The notes under the pieces are model-generated. The model did no database searches. It was not told where the DNA came from and saw nothing but the letters and a program-made list of their open reading frames with translations. Position numbers and translations under genes: made by a program. A stretch of 64,000 bases of DNA from Muribaculaceae bacterium (lineage in GTDB: Bacteria; Bacteroidota; Bacteroidia; Bacteroidales; Muribaculaceae): assembly GCA_017621225.1 (NCBI GenBank), contig JAGATN010000010.1, forward strand, positions 62,001-126,000. Direction: 5' to 3'. How positions within the stretch are numbered: position 1 is the stretch's first letter; each line of letters starts with the position of its first letter. Below, piece after piece: positions 18,653 to 28,438 of the stretch.

Positions 18653-19947
18653 TCTTTAAGCGACAGAAAGTCGGCCACAACGAATGTTGACCCGCCGATG
18701 AAAATCATATCGTCCTCGCCGGCTTCGGCGAGGGCTTTTTTGTATGCGTCGCCCACGGTATCGAAAGTTTCGCCGAATAGCCCGTGCGTCGCGGCTTTTT
18801 CGGCAAGATCCGATGCCGCCATGGCGCGTGGTATCGAAGCGTTGGTAAACAGCATCGTGGCATCGGGAATGGTGGCCATGATACTCAGTATGCTGTCCAC
18901 ATCCTTGTCGCCAACGAAGCCAATCACCATAAATTTGCGACGCCGGGAGTCGGAAAGCTGACGCGACAACAGCTCCCATCCCCCTTGATTGTGCCCCGTA
19001 TCGCATATCACCAAAGGCTTGTCGGAAACCTTCCACCACCGACCCATAAGGCCCGTAAGCGTAGTCACATCGCTAAATCCGCGCGCCACGGCATCGCTCC
19101 CGAGCTGCCACCCCGACTCATTGAGCAGGTCGATGGCCGTAAGTATGGTGGCGGCATTCAGCTTTTGACAAATGCCGGTCAGTTCGCCACGAATTTCGCC
19201 ATAATTCACCGTATCGTAAACGAGGCAGCCGTCGCCCTCAACCACTTTTTTTATCGGCTTATGCTCGGCGGCATAAATAGCGCGCGCCCCGGTTTTCGCG
19301 GCCACGCGGTCAAACACATCCTTCACGTCGCCCTCAGCCTCGCCAATCACCACGGGGATTCCGGGCTTCATTATGCCCGCCTTTTCCGCCGCAATCTCGG
19401 GCAGCGTGTTGCCGAGAAACTGCGTGTGATCCTTCGATATGTTGGTTATTACGCACAACTCCGGAGTTATTATGTTGGTGCTGTCGAGACGGCCGCCGAG
19501 CCCTACCTCGATCACGGCCACGTCGACCGCTTCCGACGCAAAATATTCAAACGCCATCATCATGGTAAGCTCGAAAAACGACGGCTTGCAGTCAAGCCCC
19601 ATGTCGAGATATCGATTGACGAAATCGACCACCTTGTCGGCCGGAATCATGCGTCCGTCGACTCGTATGCGCTCCCTGAAATCCACCAGGTGCGGCGACG
19701 TATACAATCCGGTCTTGTAGCCCGCGCTCTGAAGCACCGCTGCAAGCGTGTGCGCCGTCGAGCCCTTGCCATTCGTTCCGGCCACGTGTATCGACTTGAA
19801 TTTACGATGCGGATGGCCAAACGCTTCGTCGAGCATCATCGACGTTTGGAGTCCGGGCTTGTAAGCGCTCCCGCCCTCGCGCTGAAAAACGGCAAGTTGC
19901 GAGAATAAATAATCTATGGTTTTTGAATAATCTTCGAAATGTTTCAT
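18649..19947 (-). CDS. folC: bifunctional dihydrofolate/folylpolyglutamate synthase
   Basis: The protein is 432 aa, a Mur-ligase-family protein. It has the P-loop VAGTNGKGSTAHTLA, the SPHLVDFRERIRVDG loop, EVGLGGRLDSTN, NISKDHTQFLGNT, the KAGIMKPGIPVV region and DTGHNQGGW in the C-terminal domain. It adds glutamate to dihydropteroate and to reduced folates in the cytoplasm. The protein ends SLKD and its TAG stop is completed by the first base of the inserted palindromic element (base 18649). Bases 19948-19990 separate it from the ChrA genes upstream, which probably share its transcript. Confidence 0.95.
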   Translation of the reverse strand: MKHFEDYSKTIDYLFSQLAVFQREGGSAYKPGLQTSMMLDEAFGHPHRKFKSIHVAGTNGKGSTAHTLAAVLQSAGYKTGLYTSPHLVDFRERIRVDGRMIPADKVVDFVNRYLDMGLDCKPSFFELTMMMAFEYFASEAVDVAVIEVGLGGRLDSTNIITPELCVITNISKDHTQFLGNTLPEIAAEKAGIMKPGIPVVIGEAEGDVKDVFDRVAAKTGARAIYAAEHKPIKKVVEGDGCLVYDTVNYGEIRGELTGICQKLNAATILTAIDLLNESGWQLGSDAVARGFSDVTTLTGLMGRWWKVSDKPLVICDTGHNQGGWELLSRQLSDSRRRKFMVIGFVGDKDVDSILSIMATIPDATMLFTNASIPRAMAASDLAEKAATHGLFGETFDTVGDAYKKALAEAGEDDMIFIGGSTFVVADFLSLKD

Positions 19948-19990
19948 CTTGCTATGTATACATTATGACGAGCAGCACCATTACGGCACG

Positions 19991-20560
19991 CTAAAAACAC
20001 AAATATCCGGCCAATCCCGCTATCAATATCACTACGATGGGGTGCATCTTCACAAAAAACACCATTATGAATGCAGCCACGCATATTGCTATGCTCACCG
20101 ATATGGCATATGTATCGTATCCGAAATTCGAGCCGTTCATAAGCAGCAATGCCGCCGATGCTATCAGCCCAACCACCACCGGGCGCAAGCCGGCAAACAT
20201 GCCTTTCACTATCGTGCTCTCCCTGTGGCGCGATATGAAATGGCTCACATAGATGGTCAGCATGAACGAGGGCACCACCACCGTAAGCGTGCATATTATC
20301 GAGCCTAACAATCCGTATATCGGCGACGACAGTGCCGGACTCGACATGCCCGGTGCGACATATCCTATGTAAGTGGCCGAGTTGATGCCTATCGGCCCGG
20401 GAGTCATCTGCGAGATGGCCACTATGTCGGTAAACATCTGACCGCTTATCCATCCCGGCCCTACAATCTCGCGCTCTATCAACGCAAGCATCGCATATCC
20501 GCCTCCGAATCCAAACAGGCCTATCTTCAGGTACGACCATATCAATCTGAGGTAAATCAT
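19991..20560 (-). CDS. chromate transporter ChrA, second half-size subunit
   Basis: The protein is 189 aa and very hydrophobic. It has the ChrA N-terminal signature (FGFGGGYAMLALIEREIV) and the ISQMTPGPIGINSATYIGY motif. It is a single-domain ChrA, about half the length of the Pseudomonas protein; such short forms occur as adjacent pairs that work together in the inner membrane. The start overlaps the end of the other half by 4 bases (ATGA type). Substrate (chromate or sulfate exchange) is inferred from the family only. Confidence 0.88.
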   Translation of the reverse strand: MIYLRLIWSYLKIGLFGFGGGYAMLALIEREIVGPGWISGQMFTDIVAISQMTPGPIGINSATYIGYVAPGMSSPALSSPIYGLLGSIICTLTVVVPSFMLTIYVSHFISRHRESTIVKGMFAGLRPVVVGLIASAALLLMNGSNFGYDTYAISVSIAICVAAFIMVFFVKMHPIVVILIAGLAGYLCF

Positions 20561-21144
20561 TTCTCACCCTCCTTTCCCTCTTTCGACCGAATTTTCTTCT
20601 GAGTATGCGAAAGCCACAAATAGCCGCCAACGCCGCCAAGCACTATGTAAAGTATCGGGTTCGACACATACGGCAGCTTCGACCATATCAAAAGCGCCAC
20701 CCCTATCGGAATGATGGCCGTGCGCCACGTTATCTTGGCCGTGCGCGCCGACGATATGACGGGTGCGATTATCAGTGCCACTACGGCCGGACGTATCCCC
20801 ATGAACACCTTGCTCAAAACAGGATCGTTCTTTATCAGATCGGGAGTCAGGAATATGGCTATGAGCAGTATCATGACAAACGACGGCAAGATGGTTCCCA
20901 ACGCCGAAACAATGCTACCTTTACGGCCTTGAAGCTTGTCGCCGACGGCCACCGAAATATTTACGGCAAGTATGCCCGGGAGCGACTGCGCTACGGCAAG
21001 CAAATCAAGAAATTCCTCTCGGCCAAGCCATTTGTGTTTGTCAACAATCTCCTTTTCAATGATCGAAATCATCGCCCATCCGCCTCCAAACGTAAATGCT
21101 CCGATTTTAAAAAATGTAAAGAATAATCGAGCCAACATATTCAT
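20557..21144 (-). CDS. chromate transporter ChrA, first half-size subunit
   Basis: The protein is 195 aa from the ATG at 21144 (MNMLARLFF). A longer in-frame reading to 21246 would run across the promoter element at 21160-21167, so it is rejected. Motifs FTFGGGWAMISIIEKEIV and VAQSLPGILAVNISVAVG match the ChrA fold, with the two conserved GGG and PG regions. The last residues are charged (KKIRSKEGKEGEK). It pairs with the second half-size protein downstream, overlapping by 4 bases. It is divergent from the META lipoprotein gene. Confidence 0.88.
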   Translation of the reverse strand: MNMLARLFFTFFKIGAFTFGGGWAMISIIEKEIVDKHKWLGREEFLDLLAVAQSLPGILAVNISVAVGDKLQGRKGSIVSALGTILPSFVMILLIAIFLTPDLIKNDPVLSKVFMGIRPAVVALIIAPVISSARTAKITWRTAIIPIGVALLIWSKLPYVSNPILYIVLGGVGGYLWLSHTQKKIRSKEGKEGEK

Positions 21145-21159
21145 ATCATAAAAACGATG

Positions 21160-21167
21160 CAAAATTA
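21160..21167 (-). promoter_or_regulatory. -7 element of the chrA pair (minus strand)
   Basis: Reading leftward, TAATTTTG matches TAnnTTTG and lies 15 bases before the ATG at 21144. Confidence 0.5.
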
Positions 21168-21192
21168 CGCATAAAATCACGTTTATTTTATT

Positions 21193-21200
21193 TAATTTTG
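21193..21200 (+). promoter_or_regulatory. -7 element of the META lipoprotein gene
   Basis: TAATTTTG lies 90 bases before the ATG at 21291. It is divergent from the chrA element 25 bases to the left. Confidence 0.5.
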
Positions 21201-21290
21201 CATAATAATGACATTGCATCTTGCATTCGATTGAACATTTGGTCATTAATAATCTTATTAATGTATATCAACATTAAAACCGTATTTGAT

Positions 21291-22163
21291 ATGAAGAAAA
21301 TAAATCTACTCGCAATAGCTACCTTTGCAGCACTGGTATCGAGCTGTAGTTTGTTCCAGAAAAACGCGGTGACCGCGAAACCCACTCCGGTAGAGCCGCC
21401 CGCCAATACGTCAAACTACATTCAGGATGAAAAGATCATCGAAAAGATTCTCTACGGCGAATGGACCGTTGCCGACGTCAACGGAAAAGGCGTGGTAGGC
21501 GACACGCGGCCTTACGTCATTTTCGATACCACGGCCATTGCCCCGATAATGAAGTATTATGCCAACAACGGGTGCAACGTACTCAACGGCAAGCTCGAAG
21601 TATCGACGAAAGGCATCATGAAAAAAGCATCGGAAGGGTTGTCGACAATGATGTTCTGCCCCGATGCGCCTTACGAAATGGGCATCAATCTGGCCCTCGA
21701 GACTGTGGCATCGTTCTCCATCGAAAAGATAGCCCAGGATTATTTGCTGTATATGAAAAATGCTGAAGGTAACACTATGATGATTTTGCGAAAGAGCGAC
21801 ATAAGCTTCATCAACGGAGCTTGGACTGTGACGAAAATAAACGGCAAGGCCGTCAAGCCCGATGCCGGCATTGAAATGGTAATTGACATTCCTGAACTCA
21901 AAGTGCACGGAAATACAGGGTGCAACATTCTCAACGGACAGCTGTTCGTCGACCCCGACAAGCAAAACTCTTTGCAGTTCACCAACCTCGCCACCACCCG
22001 AATGGCTTGTCCGGATGCCGAATTGGAGCAACAATTCCTTGTATCGCTCGAACAAGTGGAAACCGTAATACCGGGCAAGGACGACGACACGGCCTTGCTA
22101 AAGGACAAATCGGGCAACGTGATGCTTGAGCTCAAGAGACTCAATCTCACGACCAATCGATAA
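21291..22163 (+). CDS. lipoprotein with two META (HslJ-like) domains
   Basis: The protein is 290 aa starting MKKINLLAIATFAALVSSC, a lipoprotein signal with Cys19. An upstream TTG overlaps the promoter and is not used. Two tandem META units follow. The first contains GEWTVADVNGKGV and NNGCNVLNGKLEV, the second GAWTVTKINGKAV, HGNTGCNILNGQLFV and TRMACPDAELEQQFL. META domains are small beta-rich folds found in HslJ, linked to heat-shock-related novobiocin resistance in E. coli; the role here is unknown. It should sit in the outer or inner membrane envelope. The cobalamin cluster begins 42 bases downstream. Confidence 0.82.
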   Translation: MKKINLLAIATFAALVSSCSLFQKNAVTAKPTPVEPPANTSNYIQDEKIIEKILYGEWTVADVNGKGVVGDTRPYVIFDTTAIAPIMKYYANNGCNVLNGKLEVSTKGIMKKASEGLSTMMFCPDAPYEMGINLALETVASFSIEKIAQDYLLYMKNAEGNTMMILRKSDISFINGAWTVTKINGKAVKPDAGIEMVIDIPELKVHGNTGCNILNGQLFVDPDKQNSLQFTNLATTRMACPDAELEQQFLVSLEQVETVIPGKDDDTALLKDKSGNVMLELKRLNLTTNR

Positions 22164-22205
22164 CATCAGGTTCGATGCTAAAACAGGTTATACGCCATCA
22201 GTAGG

Positions 22206-22730
22206 ATGAAACATCATATCATACTCGTAACAGGAGGCCAGCGCTCCGGCAAAAGCTTATTTGCCGAAGGGTTGGCCCTTCAGCATTCAAACGCCCCGAT
22301 ATACGTGGCCACTGCCGAAATACATGACGAGGAAATGAGACGCCGGGTCGCAAAGCACCGAGAACGCAGAGGCCCCAATTGGACTACCGTTGATGAGCCG
22401 CTCGACATTTCACGGTATGACTTTTCAGGCCGAACGGTATTGATAGATTGCGTCACCCTATGGGCCTCGAACCATCTTTTCGCCGCAGGCGAAGATGCCG
22501 AGAAGGCATTGTCACGACTTACGCAGCAAGTCGACGAAATAGCAAACTACGATAATTCAACCATAATATTCGTCACAAACGAGATAGGACTCGGCGGAAC
22601 GAGCCCGAATCCGTTACAACGCAAATTCACCGATCTACAAGGATCAATAAACCAATACATCGCATCCAAAGCCCGCACCGTTTATTTAGTGGTGTCGGGC
22701 ATTCCTGTAATGATAAAAGATTGCAAATGA
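22206..22730 (+). CDS. cobU: adenosylcobinamide kinase / adenosylcobinamide-phosphate guanylyltransferase
   Basis: The protein is 174 aa. It has the P-loop [16 protein letters not shown], the [10 protein letters not shown] motif with the guanylated histidine region, [12 protein letters not shown] and [19 protein letters not shown]. It phosphorylates adenosylcobinamide and then transfers GMP to give AdoCbi-GDP, the substrate for CobS encoded two genes on. It is the first gene of the rightward arm of the cobalamin cluster. Its TGA overlaps the ATG of cobT. Confidence 0.94.
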   Translation: MKHHIILVTGGQRSGKSLFAEGLALQHSNAPIYVATAEIHDEEMRRRVAKHRERRGPNWTTVDEPLDISRYDFSGRTVLIDCVTLWASNHLFAAGEDAEKALSRLTQQVDEIANYDNSTIIFVTNEIGLGGTSPNPLQRKFTDLQGSINQYIASKARTVYLVVSGIPVMIKDCK

Positions 22731-23764
22731 AAACATTTAACATCACAGCTCCCGATCAAAAAATAAAAGATCTCCTAATCGATAAAATCGACAACCTCAC
22801 AAAGCCCAAAGGCTCGTTAGGCATGCTTGAAAGCCTGGCTCTGCAAGTGGGCTTGATTCAACAGACCCTTACGCCCGAGCTCCGCAATCCCCACAACGTG
22901 CTGTTTGCCGCCGACCATGGCATCATAGCCGACGGCGTTACCGTATCGCCCAAAGAGGTGACATGGCAACAGCTCAGCCACTTTTCGCATGGCGGAGCAG
23001 GCATAAATTTCCTGTGCGACCAAAATGGATTCAAGCTCGTGCTCGTTGATGCCGGCGTTGATTACGACATCCCCGCCGGGTCGAAGATCATCGACATGAA
23101 AGTACGCAAGTCGACGCGCAATTTCCACTACGAGGCGGCAATGACAATCGACGAACTTGAAACGTGCCTCGAGCGCGGCAGCATGATAGTCGACAAGGTA
23201 GCCGAAACCGGTTGCAATGTGATAAGCTTCGGCGAAATGGGCAGCGGCAACACATCGCCATCATCCATGTGGATGCACCTTTTCACCGACATTCCACTCG
23301 ACAAATGCATCGGCGCCGGCGCCGGGCTCGACAGCGAAGGCATTAACCATAAGCTAAAAGTGCTGTCAGAATCGTTATCGAATTATCGCGGAGGCGACTC
23401 GGTAAAAGAGAAAATGGCGTGGTTTGGCGGCTACGAACTTGCCATGGCAGTAGGTGGCATGCTCCGCGCGGCCGAATTGGGAATGATTATTTTGGTCGAC
23501 GGCTTCATAATGACCAATTGCATTCTGGCGGCATCAAAGCTCCACCCCGAAGTATTGTCGTATGCCGTATTCGGCCACCAAGGCGACGAAGCCGGACACA
23601 AACTCGTGATCGAACATCTCGGCGCGCGCCCGATTTTGCATCTGAGCATGCGACTGGGCGAAGGCAGCGGCGCCGTATGCGCATACCCGATACTTATGTC
23701 GGCTGTCAATATGATCAACAACATGGATTCATTCCAAACGGTGGCGGTAACGAAATATTTCTAA
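22727..23764 (+). CDS. cobT: nicotinate-nucleotide-dimethylbenzimidazole phosphoribosyltransferase
   Basis: The protein is 345 aa from the ATG at 22727, overlapping the cobU stop (ATGA). Family markers are [60 protein letters not shown] (the catalytic-Glu-bearing C-terminal part is EGSGAV) and [12 protein letters not shown]. It makes alpha-ribazole phosphate for the lower ligand. No gene for making dimethylbenzimidazole is recognised nearby, so the base is presumably taken up. Confidence 0.95.
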   Translation: MKTFNITAPDQKIKDLLIDKIDNLTKPKGSLGMLESLALQVGLIQQTLTPELRNPHNVLFAADHGIIADGVTVSPKEVTWQQLSHFSHGGAGINFLCDQNGFKLVLVDAGVDYDIPAGSKIIDMKVRKSTRNFHYEAAMTIDELETCLERGSMIVDKVAETGCNVISFGEMGSGNTSPSSMWMHLFTDIPLDKCIGAGAGLDSEGINHKLKVLSESLSNYRGGDSVKEKMAWFGGYELAMAVGGMLRAAELGMIILVDGFIMTNCILAASKLHPEVLSYAVFGHQGDEAGHKLVIEHLGARPILHLSMRLGEGSGAVCAYPILMSAVNMINNMDSFQTVAVTKYF

Positions 23765-23767
23765 CCG

Positions 23768-24514
23768 ATGAAGCATATCCTTGCCGCTTTCATATTCTTT
23801 ACGCGACTACCGTTTTGGCGAATTGCCAACGTGCCGCCCGAATATTTCAAACGAGTGGTGGATTATTGGCCTCTGACCGGGCTGCTCACCGGCACTACCA
23901 CGGCTTTGGTTCTATGGCTGTCATCGCACGCACTCCCCGGAGCGGTTGCCGTGACATTTGCATTCATATGGCGAGTTCTCATCACCGGCGCACTGCATGA
24001 GGATGGATTTGCCGACTTTTTCGACGGATTCGGATGCGGTGGCACACGCGAGCGAATACTCGCCATCATGAAAGATTCGCATATAGGCACATATGGAGTA
24101 ATCGCTCTGATATTCTATTTTTTGACTGTAATAGGATTGCTCTCCTCATTGCCCGTCGTCACGGCATGCTTCACCATCGTGGCGGCCGATACGTTCGCAA
24201 AGCTGTGCGGAGCGCAACTGATCAACCATCTGCCATATGCGCGAAAGAGCGAAGAAGCAAAAAATAAGATAGTTTACGACCGCGTTTCGATACCCGCTTT
24301 GGTGTCGGGAGTGGTCATAGCGGCCATCCCGGCCATATTCCTGCCTCACTCCATGCTGTGGGCCTATTTGGCACCGCTCGTTGTACTTATCGTGTTGATA
24401 AACATCATGAAACGACACCTGGGAGGCTATACGGGCGATTGCTGCGGCGCGACGTTCATATTGTGTGAACTTGCATTTTACATCGTGGCAACGATGACAC
24501 AACACGCATTATGA
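23768..24514 (+). CDS. cobS: adenosylcobinamide-GDP ribazoletransferase (cobalamin synthase)
   Basis: The protein is 248 aa, an integral membrane protein. Typical markers are FFTRLPFWR, VVDYWPLTGLLTG, the catalytic acidic motif LHEDGFADFFDGFGCGG and MKDSHIGTYGV. It joins AdoCbi-GDP and alpha-ribazole (phosphate) to form the nucleotide loop. It starts 3 bases after cobT and overlaps cobC by 4 bases. Confidence 0.95.
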   Translation: MKHILAAFIFFTRLPFWRIANVPPEYFKRVVDYWPLTGLLTGTTTALVLWLSSHALPGAVAVTFAFIWRVLITGALHEDGFADFFDGFGCGGTRERILAIMKDSHIGTYGVIALIFYFLTVIGLLSSLPVVTACFTIVAADTFAKLCGAQLINHLPYARKSEEAKNKIVYDRVSIPALVSGVVIAAIPAIFLPHSMLWAYLAPLVVLIVLINIMKRHLGGYTGDCCGATFILCELAFYIVATMTQHAL

Positions 24515-25053
24515 AGATAACCCTCGTAAGGCATACAAGCGTCGACGTACTGCCCGGCACGTGCTACGGACAATCGGATGTGGCTCTCGCGCCCACCTTC
24601 ATGACCGAAGCGGCGAAAGTGGCACACAATCTTGAAGGGCTACATTTCGACATGGCATTCACAAGTCCGCTGTCGCGATGCACGCGGCTGGCCGAGTATT
24701 GCGGATATGGCAATGCTTTGCGCGACTCGCGACTGATGGAGATGAATTTCGGCGAATGGGAAATGATGCGTTACGACGAAATAACCGATCCGCTGATCGA
24801 AGAATGGTATGCCGATTATGTGAACGTGGCTCCGAGAGGAGGCGAATCGTTCATGGACCAACACAGACGGGTGGCCGACTTTTTCAGATCGTTGCGCGGC
24901 GCGCGCGCACGCTCCGCAATCATATTTACCCACGGAGGCGTAATGGCCCACGCCATGTTGTTGTCAGGCGAAGCCTCGCTCGAAAATCTGTTTTCAAAAC
25001 AACCGCGCTACGGCGAAATCATCGAAATAGAACTATCGTCATTAACGTTATAA
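24511..25053 (+). CDS. cobC: alpha-ribazole phosphatase (histidine phosphatase family)
   Basis: The protein is 180 aa. The N-terminal LVRHTSVDVLPGTCYGQSD carries the phosphorylated His of the RHG/RHT motif, and FTSPLSRCTRLAEYCG, MEMNFGEWEMM and FTHGGVMAH follow. It removes the 5'-phosphate from alpha-ribazole phosphate or adenosylcobalamin phosphate. It overlaps cobS by 4 bases at its start and the convergent cbiB gene by 35 bases at its end. It is the last gene of the rightward cobalamin arm. Confidence 0.9.
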   Translation: MKITLVRHTSVDVLPGTCYGQSDVALAPTFMTEAAKVAHNLEGLHFDMAFTSPLSRCTRLAEYCGYGNALRDSRLMEMNFGEWEMMRYDEITDPLIEEWYADYVNVAPRGGESFMDQHRRVADFFRSLRGARARSAIIFTHGGVMAHAMLLSGEASLENLFSKQPRYGEIIEIELSSLTL

Positions 25054-25957
25054 TGACCATCATAGTCTCCGCCATCCTGTTTATCCGTATCGACCGCCGC
25101 ATATCAGAAATGGTGAGTTCACGCTCATTGTCGCCTATGTACGGCTTATCGACGCACTCTCCAAAATAATCGTGCGGGCCGCCGAAACGACAGTCAAGCG
25201 CGCCGGCAAGCGCAGCCTCCGGATAACCTGAGTTAGGACTTGCATGACACGACCCGTATTTGAAGATGTAACGCCACGTCCGCCATGTGCCCGACGACAA
25301 CGCCATCAAAACGGCAGTGAGACGAGCCGGGATATAATTGGCCACATCGTCAATCCGCGCGGCAAAACATCCGAACTGCCTGTAACGCGACGTGCGATAG
25401 CCTATCATCGAATCAAGCGTATTGACCATCTTATAGGCAAGCATCCCCGGAATGCCCGCCAACATGTACCAAAACAGCGGCGCAACCACTCCGTCGCTTA
25501 AATTCTCGGCAAGAGTTTCAAGTGCGGCCGTGCGCACCTCCTGCTTACTAAGGTGTGCGGTGTCGCGCCCCACTATTCGCCCTACTTGCCGACGGCCTTC
25601 GTCCAATGAGCGTTCGCACGCTTCAAACACCATTCGCACCTCGCGCGCGAGAGTAGTTCCGGCAAGGCAGTAGAACACGGCAATGGCTTCTATCACCACC
25701 TTTACAATGGGCCAGCCATCCAACGCTCCAAACAATGCATATGAAATAATATACGTGGCAGCAATCAGACCTATCGCCACGAACGCACCTTTCATCATAC
25801 GGTGGGCTCCCTTGTTTAAACGCTTTTCAAAGAATGAGATGCATTTACCGAAGAATATCACCGGATGCGGCAACCGAGCCGGATCGGCAAAAATAAGATC
25901 GAGAATCCATCCCGACAAGAGGGGCAATATAGGCAATATGGGCATTATCCAATACAT
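25019..25957 (-). CDS. cbiB: adenosylcobinamide-phosphate synthase
   Basis: The protein is 312 aa with several membrane segments. CbiB markers are LILDLIFADPARLPHPV, FGKCISFFEKRLNK, GRDTAHLSKQEVRTAALE, the AENLSDGVVAPLFWY motif and KMVNTLDSMIGYR. It attaches aminopropanol phosphate (made by CobD, encoded upstream) to adenosylcobyric acid. Its 3' end overlaps the convergent cobC gene by 35 bases, and its start lies inside the end of cobD (13 bases). Confidence 0.94.
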   Translation of the reverse strand: MYWIMPILPILPLLSGWILDLIFADPARLPHPVIFFGKCISFFEKRLNKGAHRMMKGAFVAIGLIAATYIISYALFGALDGWPIVKVVIEAIAVFYCLAGTTLAREVRMVFEACERSLDEGRRQVGRIVGRDTAHLSKQEVRTAALETLAENLSDGVVAPLFWYMLAGIPGMLAYKMVNTLDSMIGYRTSRYRQFGCFAARIDDVANYIPARLTAVLMALSSGTWRTWRYIFKYGSCHASPNSGYPEAALAGALDCRFGGPHDYFGECVDKPYIGDNERELTISDMRRSIRINRMAETMMVIITLMTIVLFR

Positions 25958-26955
25958 TTTGCTAAAGCTTCTATCAACAAATCATTCTGTTCGGGAGTTT
26001 GTGCCGCCACGCGGAAATGACCCGACGTAAGCCCTTCGAAATTCGAAGCATCTCTTATCAATATTCCATATTCGCTCATAAGCCTCTCCTTTAGCTCTCG
26101 CGCCGATCCTTCGGGCAAACGGCTCAACAAAAAGTTGCAATCGGTATCGTCTACCGTCAACCCCATGCTGCGAAAAGCCTCGGATATTCGCAACGCTTCG
26201 GCATGCAGCGTATGTGCGTCGATTTGATATTCCGAAGCGTGCTCCATAAGATAAATGGCAGCCTGTTCGCTCACTTTGTTTATCGACCAGGGCATCCGAC
26301 GACTTTTCATCTTGTCGATGATGCGCGCACTGCCAACCGCATATCCGAGCCTCAGGCCGGGCACCGAGTAGCGTTTGGTCATGGAGTACAGCATCACCAC
26401 ATTTCCCATCTCCACCCCTTCGGCCTCGCTGATCATATCGCGCTCCGAATAGTCGCAATAAGCGTGGTCGAGAATGAACGTGATTTGCGGATGCGACTTT
26501 ATTTTGTCTACGATTATACGTTTGTCTATCACGCTACCCGTCGGATTGTTTGGATTGCATATCCACACGCAGTCTATCGCCTCGCAGGGCATCGCGTTTA
26601 TGTCAGTGAACGATATCACCTTATGACCGCTAAGCCTACACGCATCGGCATACTCGCTGAACGTAGGCGTCATTATGGCGCTCGTGGCCCCCTTGAAACA
26701 TGACGCAAGAGTATAAATGGCTTCGGTAGCGCCGTTCGTAGCCATGACATCCGAGTCATCCACTCCCGCACACGTTGCCATCATGCGCTCCAACCTCAAT
26801 GGTTCGGGATCGGGGTACGATGTTAAATCGGGCATCGATTTAGCCATAGCTTCGTACAAGCCCGAATGGTCGACCCGCTGAAGTATGTTGCTGCTGAAAT
26901 TATGCTTCACCTTGTATCCGTAACGATACAGATCGTCGCCATGTCCGTTAATCAT
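25945..26955 (-). CDS. cobD: threonine-phosphate decarboxylase
   Basis: The protein is 336 aa, a class I/II PLP aminotransferase-fold enzyme. It shows NFSSNILQRVDHSGLY, TNGATEAIYTLAS, WICNPNNPTGSVI, DHAYCDYSERD and the PLP lysine in YSMTKRYSVPGLRLGYAVG. CobD makes (R)-1-amino-2-propanol O-phosphate from L-threonine phosphate for CbiB. The assignment as CobD, not histidinol-phosphate aminotransferase, rests on its position between cbiP and cbiB. It overlaps cbiP by 8 bases and cbiB by 13. Confidence 0.88.
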   Translation of the reverse strand: MINGHGDDLYRYGYKVKHNFSSNILQRVDHSGLYEAMAKSMPDLTSYPDPEPLRLERMMATCAGVDDSDVMATNGATEAIYTLASCFKGATSAIMTPTFSEYADACRLSGHKVISFTDINAMPCEAIDCVWICNPNNPTGSVIDKRIIVDKIKSHPQITFILDHAYCDYSERDMISEAEGVEMGNVVMLYSMTKRYSVPGLRLGYAVGSARIIDKMKSRRMPWSINKVSEQAAIYLMEHASEYQIDAHTLHAEALRISEAFRSMGLTVDDTDCNFLLSRLPEGSARELKERLMSEYGILIRDASNFEGLTSGHFRVAAQTPEQNDLLIEALAKCIG

Positions 26956-28438
26956 TATCCGACAATATTTCGTACAACTTATCCATATCTACATATTTTC
27001 GTATATGCTCGGCAAGCATGTCATACTGTCGTTGACGATATGCCTCGTAATCGAATTTCTCATGCTTTGCATTAATCTTGTCGGCATACGGCTGCAATAT
27101 GTAGTCGATCACCGATGCATTGTCGAGCCATCCATGCATGTAGGTGCCCATGCATCCGTAGTCGGTCCGGCACCCTTCGCAGCCGCCGTCGGCCAGACGA
27201 TTCAATGGCATTGCATCGCCCGTATCGGTGGCTCCCATATGTATTTCGTAACCTTTGCAAGTCATGCCGTCACGGTCGTCAAGCGCAAACTCCACCCTAC
27301 GCGTCACCTTATTTGCCGTAAGCGTGGTTCGGCACGGCAACAGGCCAAGTCCGGGCAGTGAACGTATGTCGCCCTCTACTCCTTCGGGGTCGTCAATGCT
27401 TAGTCCCATCATCTGATAACCCCCGCAAATGCCTATCACGGTCTTTCCGTTGCGACGGGCCTTCATAATGGCATGCGCCATGCCGTTACGACGTAATTCG
27501 GCCAAATCGCTTAGAGTCGATTTACTGCCGGGCAACACTATTATGTCGGCTTCGTCAAGGTCGGAAGGATTGTTTGTGTAAAACAAATTCACCCTATCGT
27601 CGAGCTCAAGCACGTTGAAATCAGTGAAGTTTGAGATATGCCTCAACAGCACCACCGCCACATTTACCATATTGCGTTCAGGCGATCGGCCCTTATGCGA
27701 CAATGCTACCGAATCTTCCTCCTCTATGTGAATGTCGGTGAAATAAGGCACAACTCCGAGCACCGGCACTCCCGAAACCTCCTCCATCAAGCGTCGGCCT
27801 TCGTCAAAGAGGCGCATGTCGCCCCTGAATTTATTGACTATGACACCTTTTATGCGCTTGCGATCGGCTTCGGTCTGCAACATTATCGACCCGTATACCG
27901 ATGCGAACACTCCCCCACGGTCAATGTCGGCCACGAGTATTACGTCGGCATCGGCATGGCGGGCCATCGGCATGTTTACGAGGTCGGTGTCGCGCAGATT
28001 TATCTCCGAAATGCTTCCGGCACCTTCCATCACTATCGGATTGAAGCGTGCGGCCAGACGATCGAATGCAGCACAAACCTCGCGCCGCAACTCATCTCGG
28101 CCCTCGCGCCGAAAATAATCGTATGCATTTCGATTACCAATCGGACGACCGTTCAACACCACTTGCGAGGTATGATCGCTCGAAGGCTTGAGAAGCAACG
28201 GATTCATATCGGTTTCGCACGGCAATCCGGCGGCTTCGGCCTGTACCGCTTGCGCGCGCCCGATTTCCAAACCGTCGGGGGTGGCATACGAATTAAGAGC
28301 CATGTTCTGAGCCTTAAACGGGCACGGAGCGTAACCGTCCTGCTTAAGCACGCGGCACAATCCGGCAGCAATTACGCTTTTGCCGACATCGCTCCCCGTA
28401 CCGGCAAGCATAAAATTTTTAAGCCTGTTATGTTTCAT
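26948..28438 (-). CDS. cbiP: cobyric acid synthase (CbiP/CobQ)
   Basis: The protein is 496 aa from the ATG at 28438; an upstream in-frame extension would run deep into the adenosyltransferase gene and adds non-homologous residues. The synthetase domain has the P-loop MLAGTGSDVGKSVIAAGLCR, FKAQNMALNSYAT and EGAGSISEINL. A type 1 glutamine amidotransferase-like domain follows, with GICGGYQMMG (nucleophile Cys) and a late His in YMHGW. It amidates four carboxylates of adenosylcobyrinic a,c-diamide. It overlaps the upstream adenosyltransferase gene by 4 bases. Confidence 0.94.
   Translation of the reverse strand: MKHNRLKNFMLAGTGSDVGKSVIAAGLCRVLKQDGYAPCPFKAQNMALNSYATPDGLEIGRAQAVQAEAAGLPCETDMNPLLLKPSSDHTSQVVLNGRPIGNRNAYDYFRREGRDELRREVCAAFDRLAARFNPIVMEGAGSISEINLRDTDLVNMPMARHADADVILVADIDRGGVFASVYGSIMLQTEADRKRIKGVIVNKFRGDMRLFDEGRRLMEEVSGVPVLGVVPYFTDIHIEEEDSVALSHKGRSPERNMVNVAVVLLRHISNFTDFNVLELDDRVNLFYTNNPSDLDEADIIVLPGSKSTLSDLAELRRNGMAHAIMKARRNGKTVIGICGGYQMMGLSIDDPEGVEGDIRSLPGLGLLPCRTTLTANKVTRRVEFALDDRDGMTCKGYEIHMGATDTGDAMPLNRLADGGCEGCRTDYGCMGTYMHGWLDNASVIDYILQPYADKINAKHEKFDYEAYRQRQYDMLAEHIRKYVDMDKLYEILSDND

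Noticed and set aside
18784-19908. Long open frame (374 codons) opposite folC
   Set aside because: It lies fully antisense to a well-supported gene and its translation has the odd His/Arg-rich composition of a shadow frame.
22164-22205. Cobalamin riboswitch before cobU
   Set aside because: The gap is 42 bases and holds no B12-box-like conserved core.
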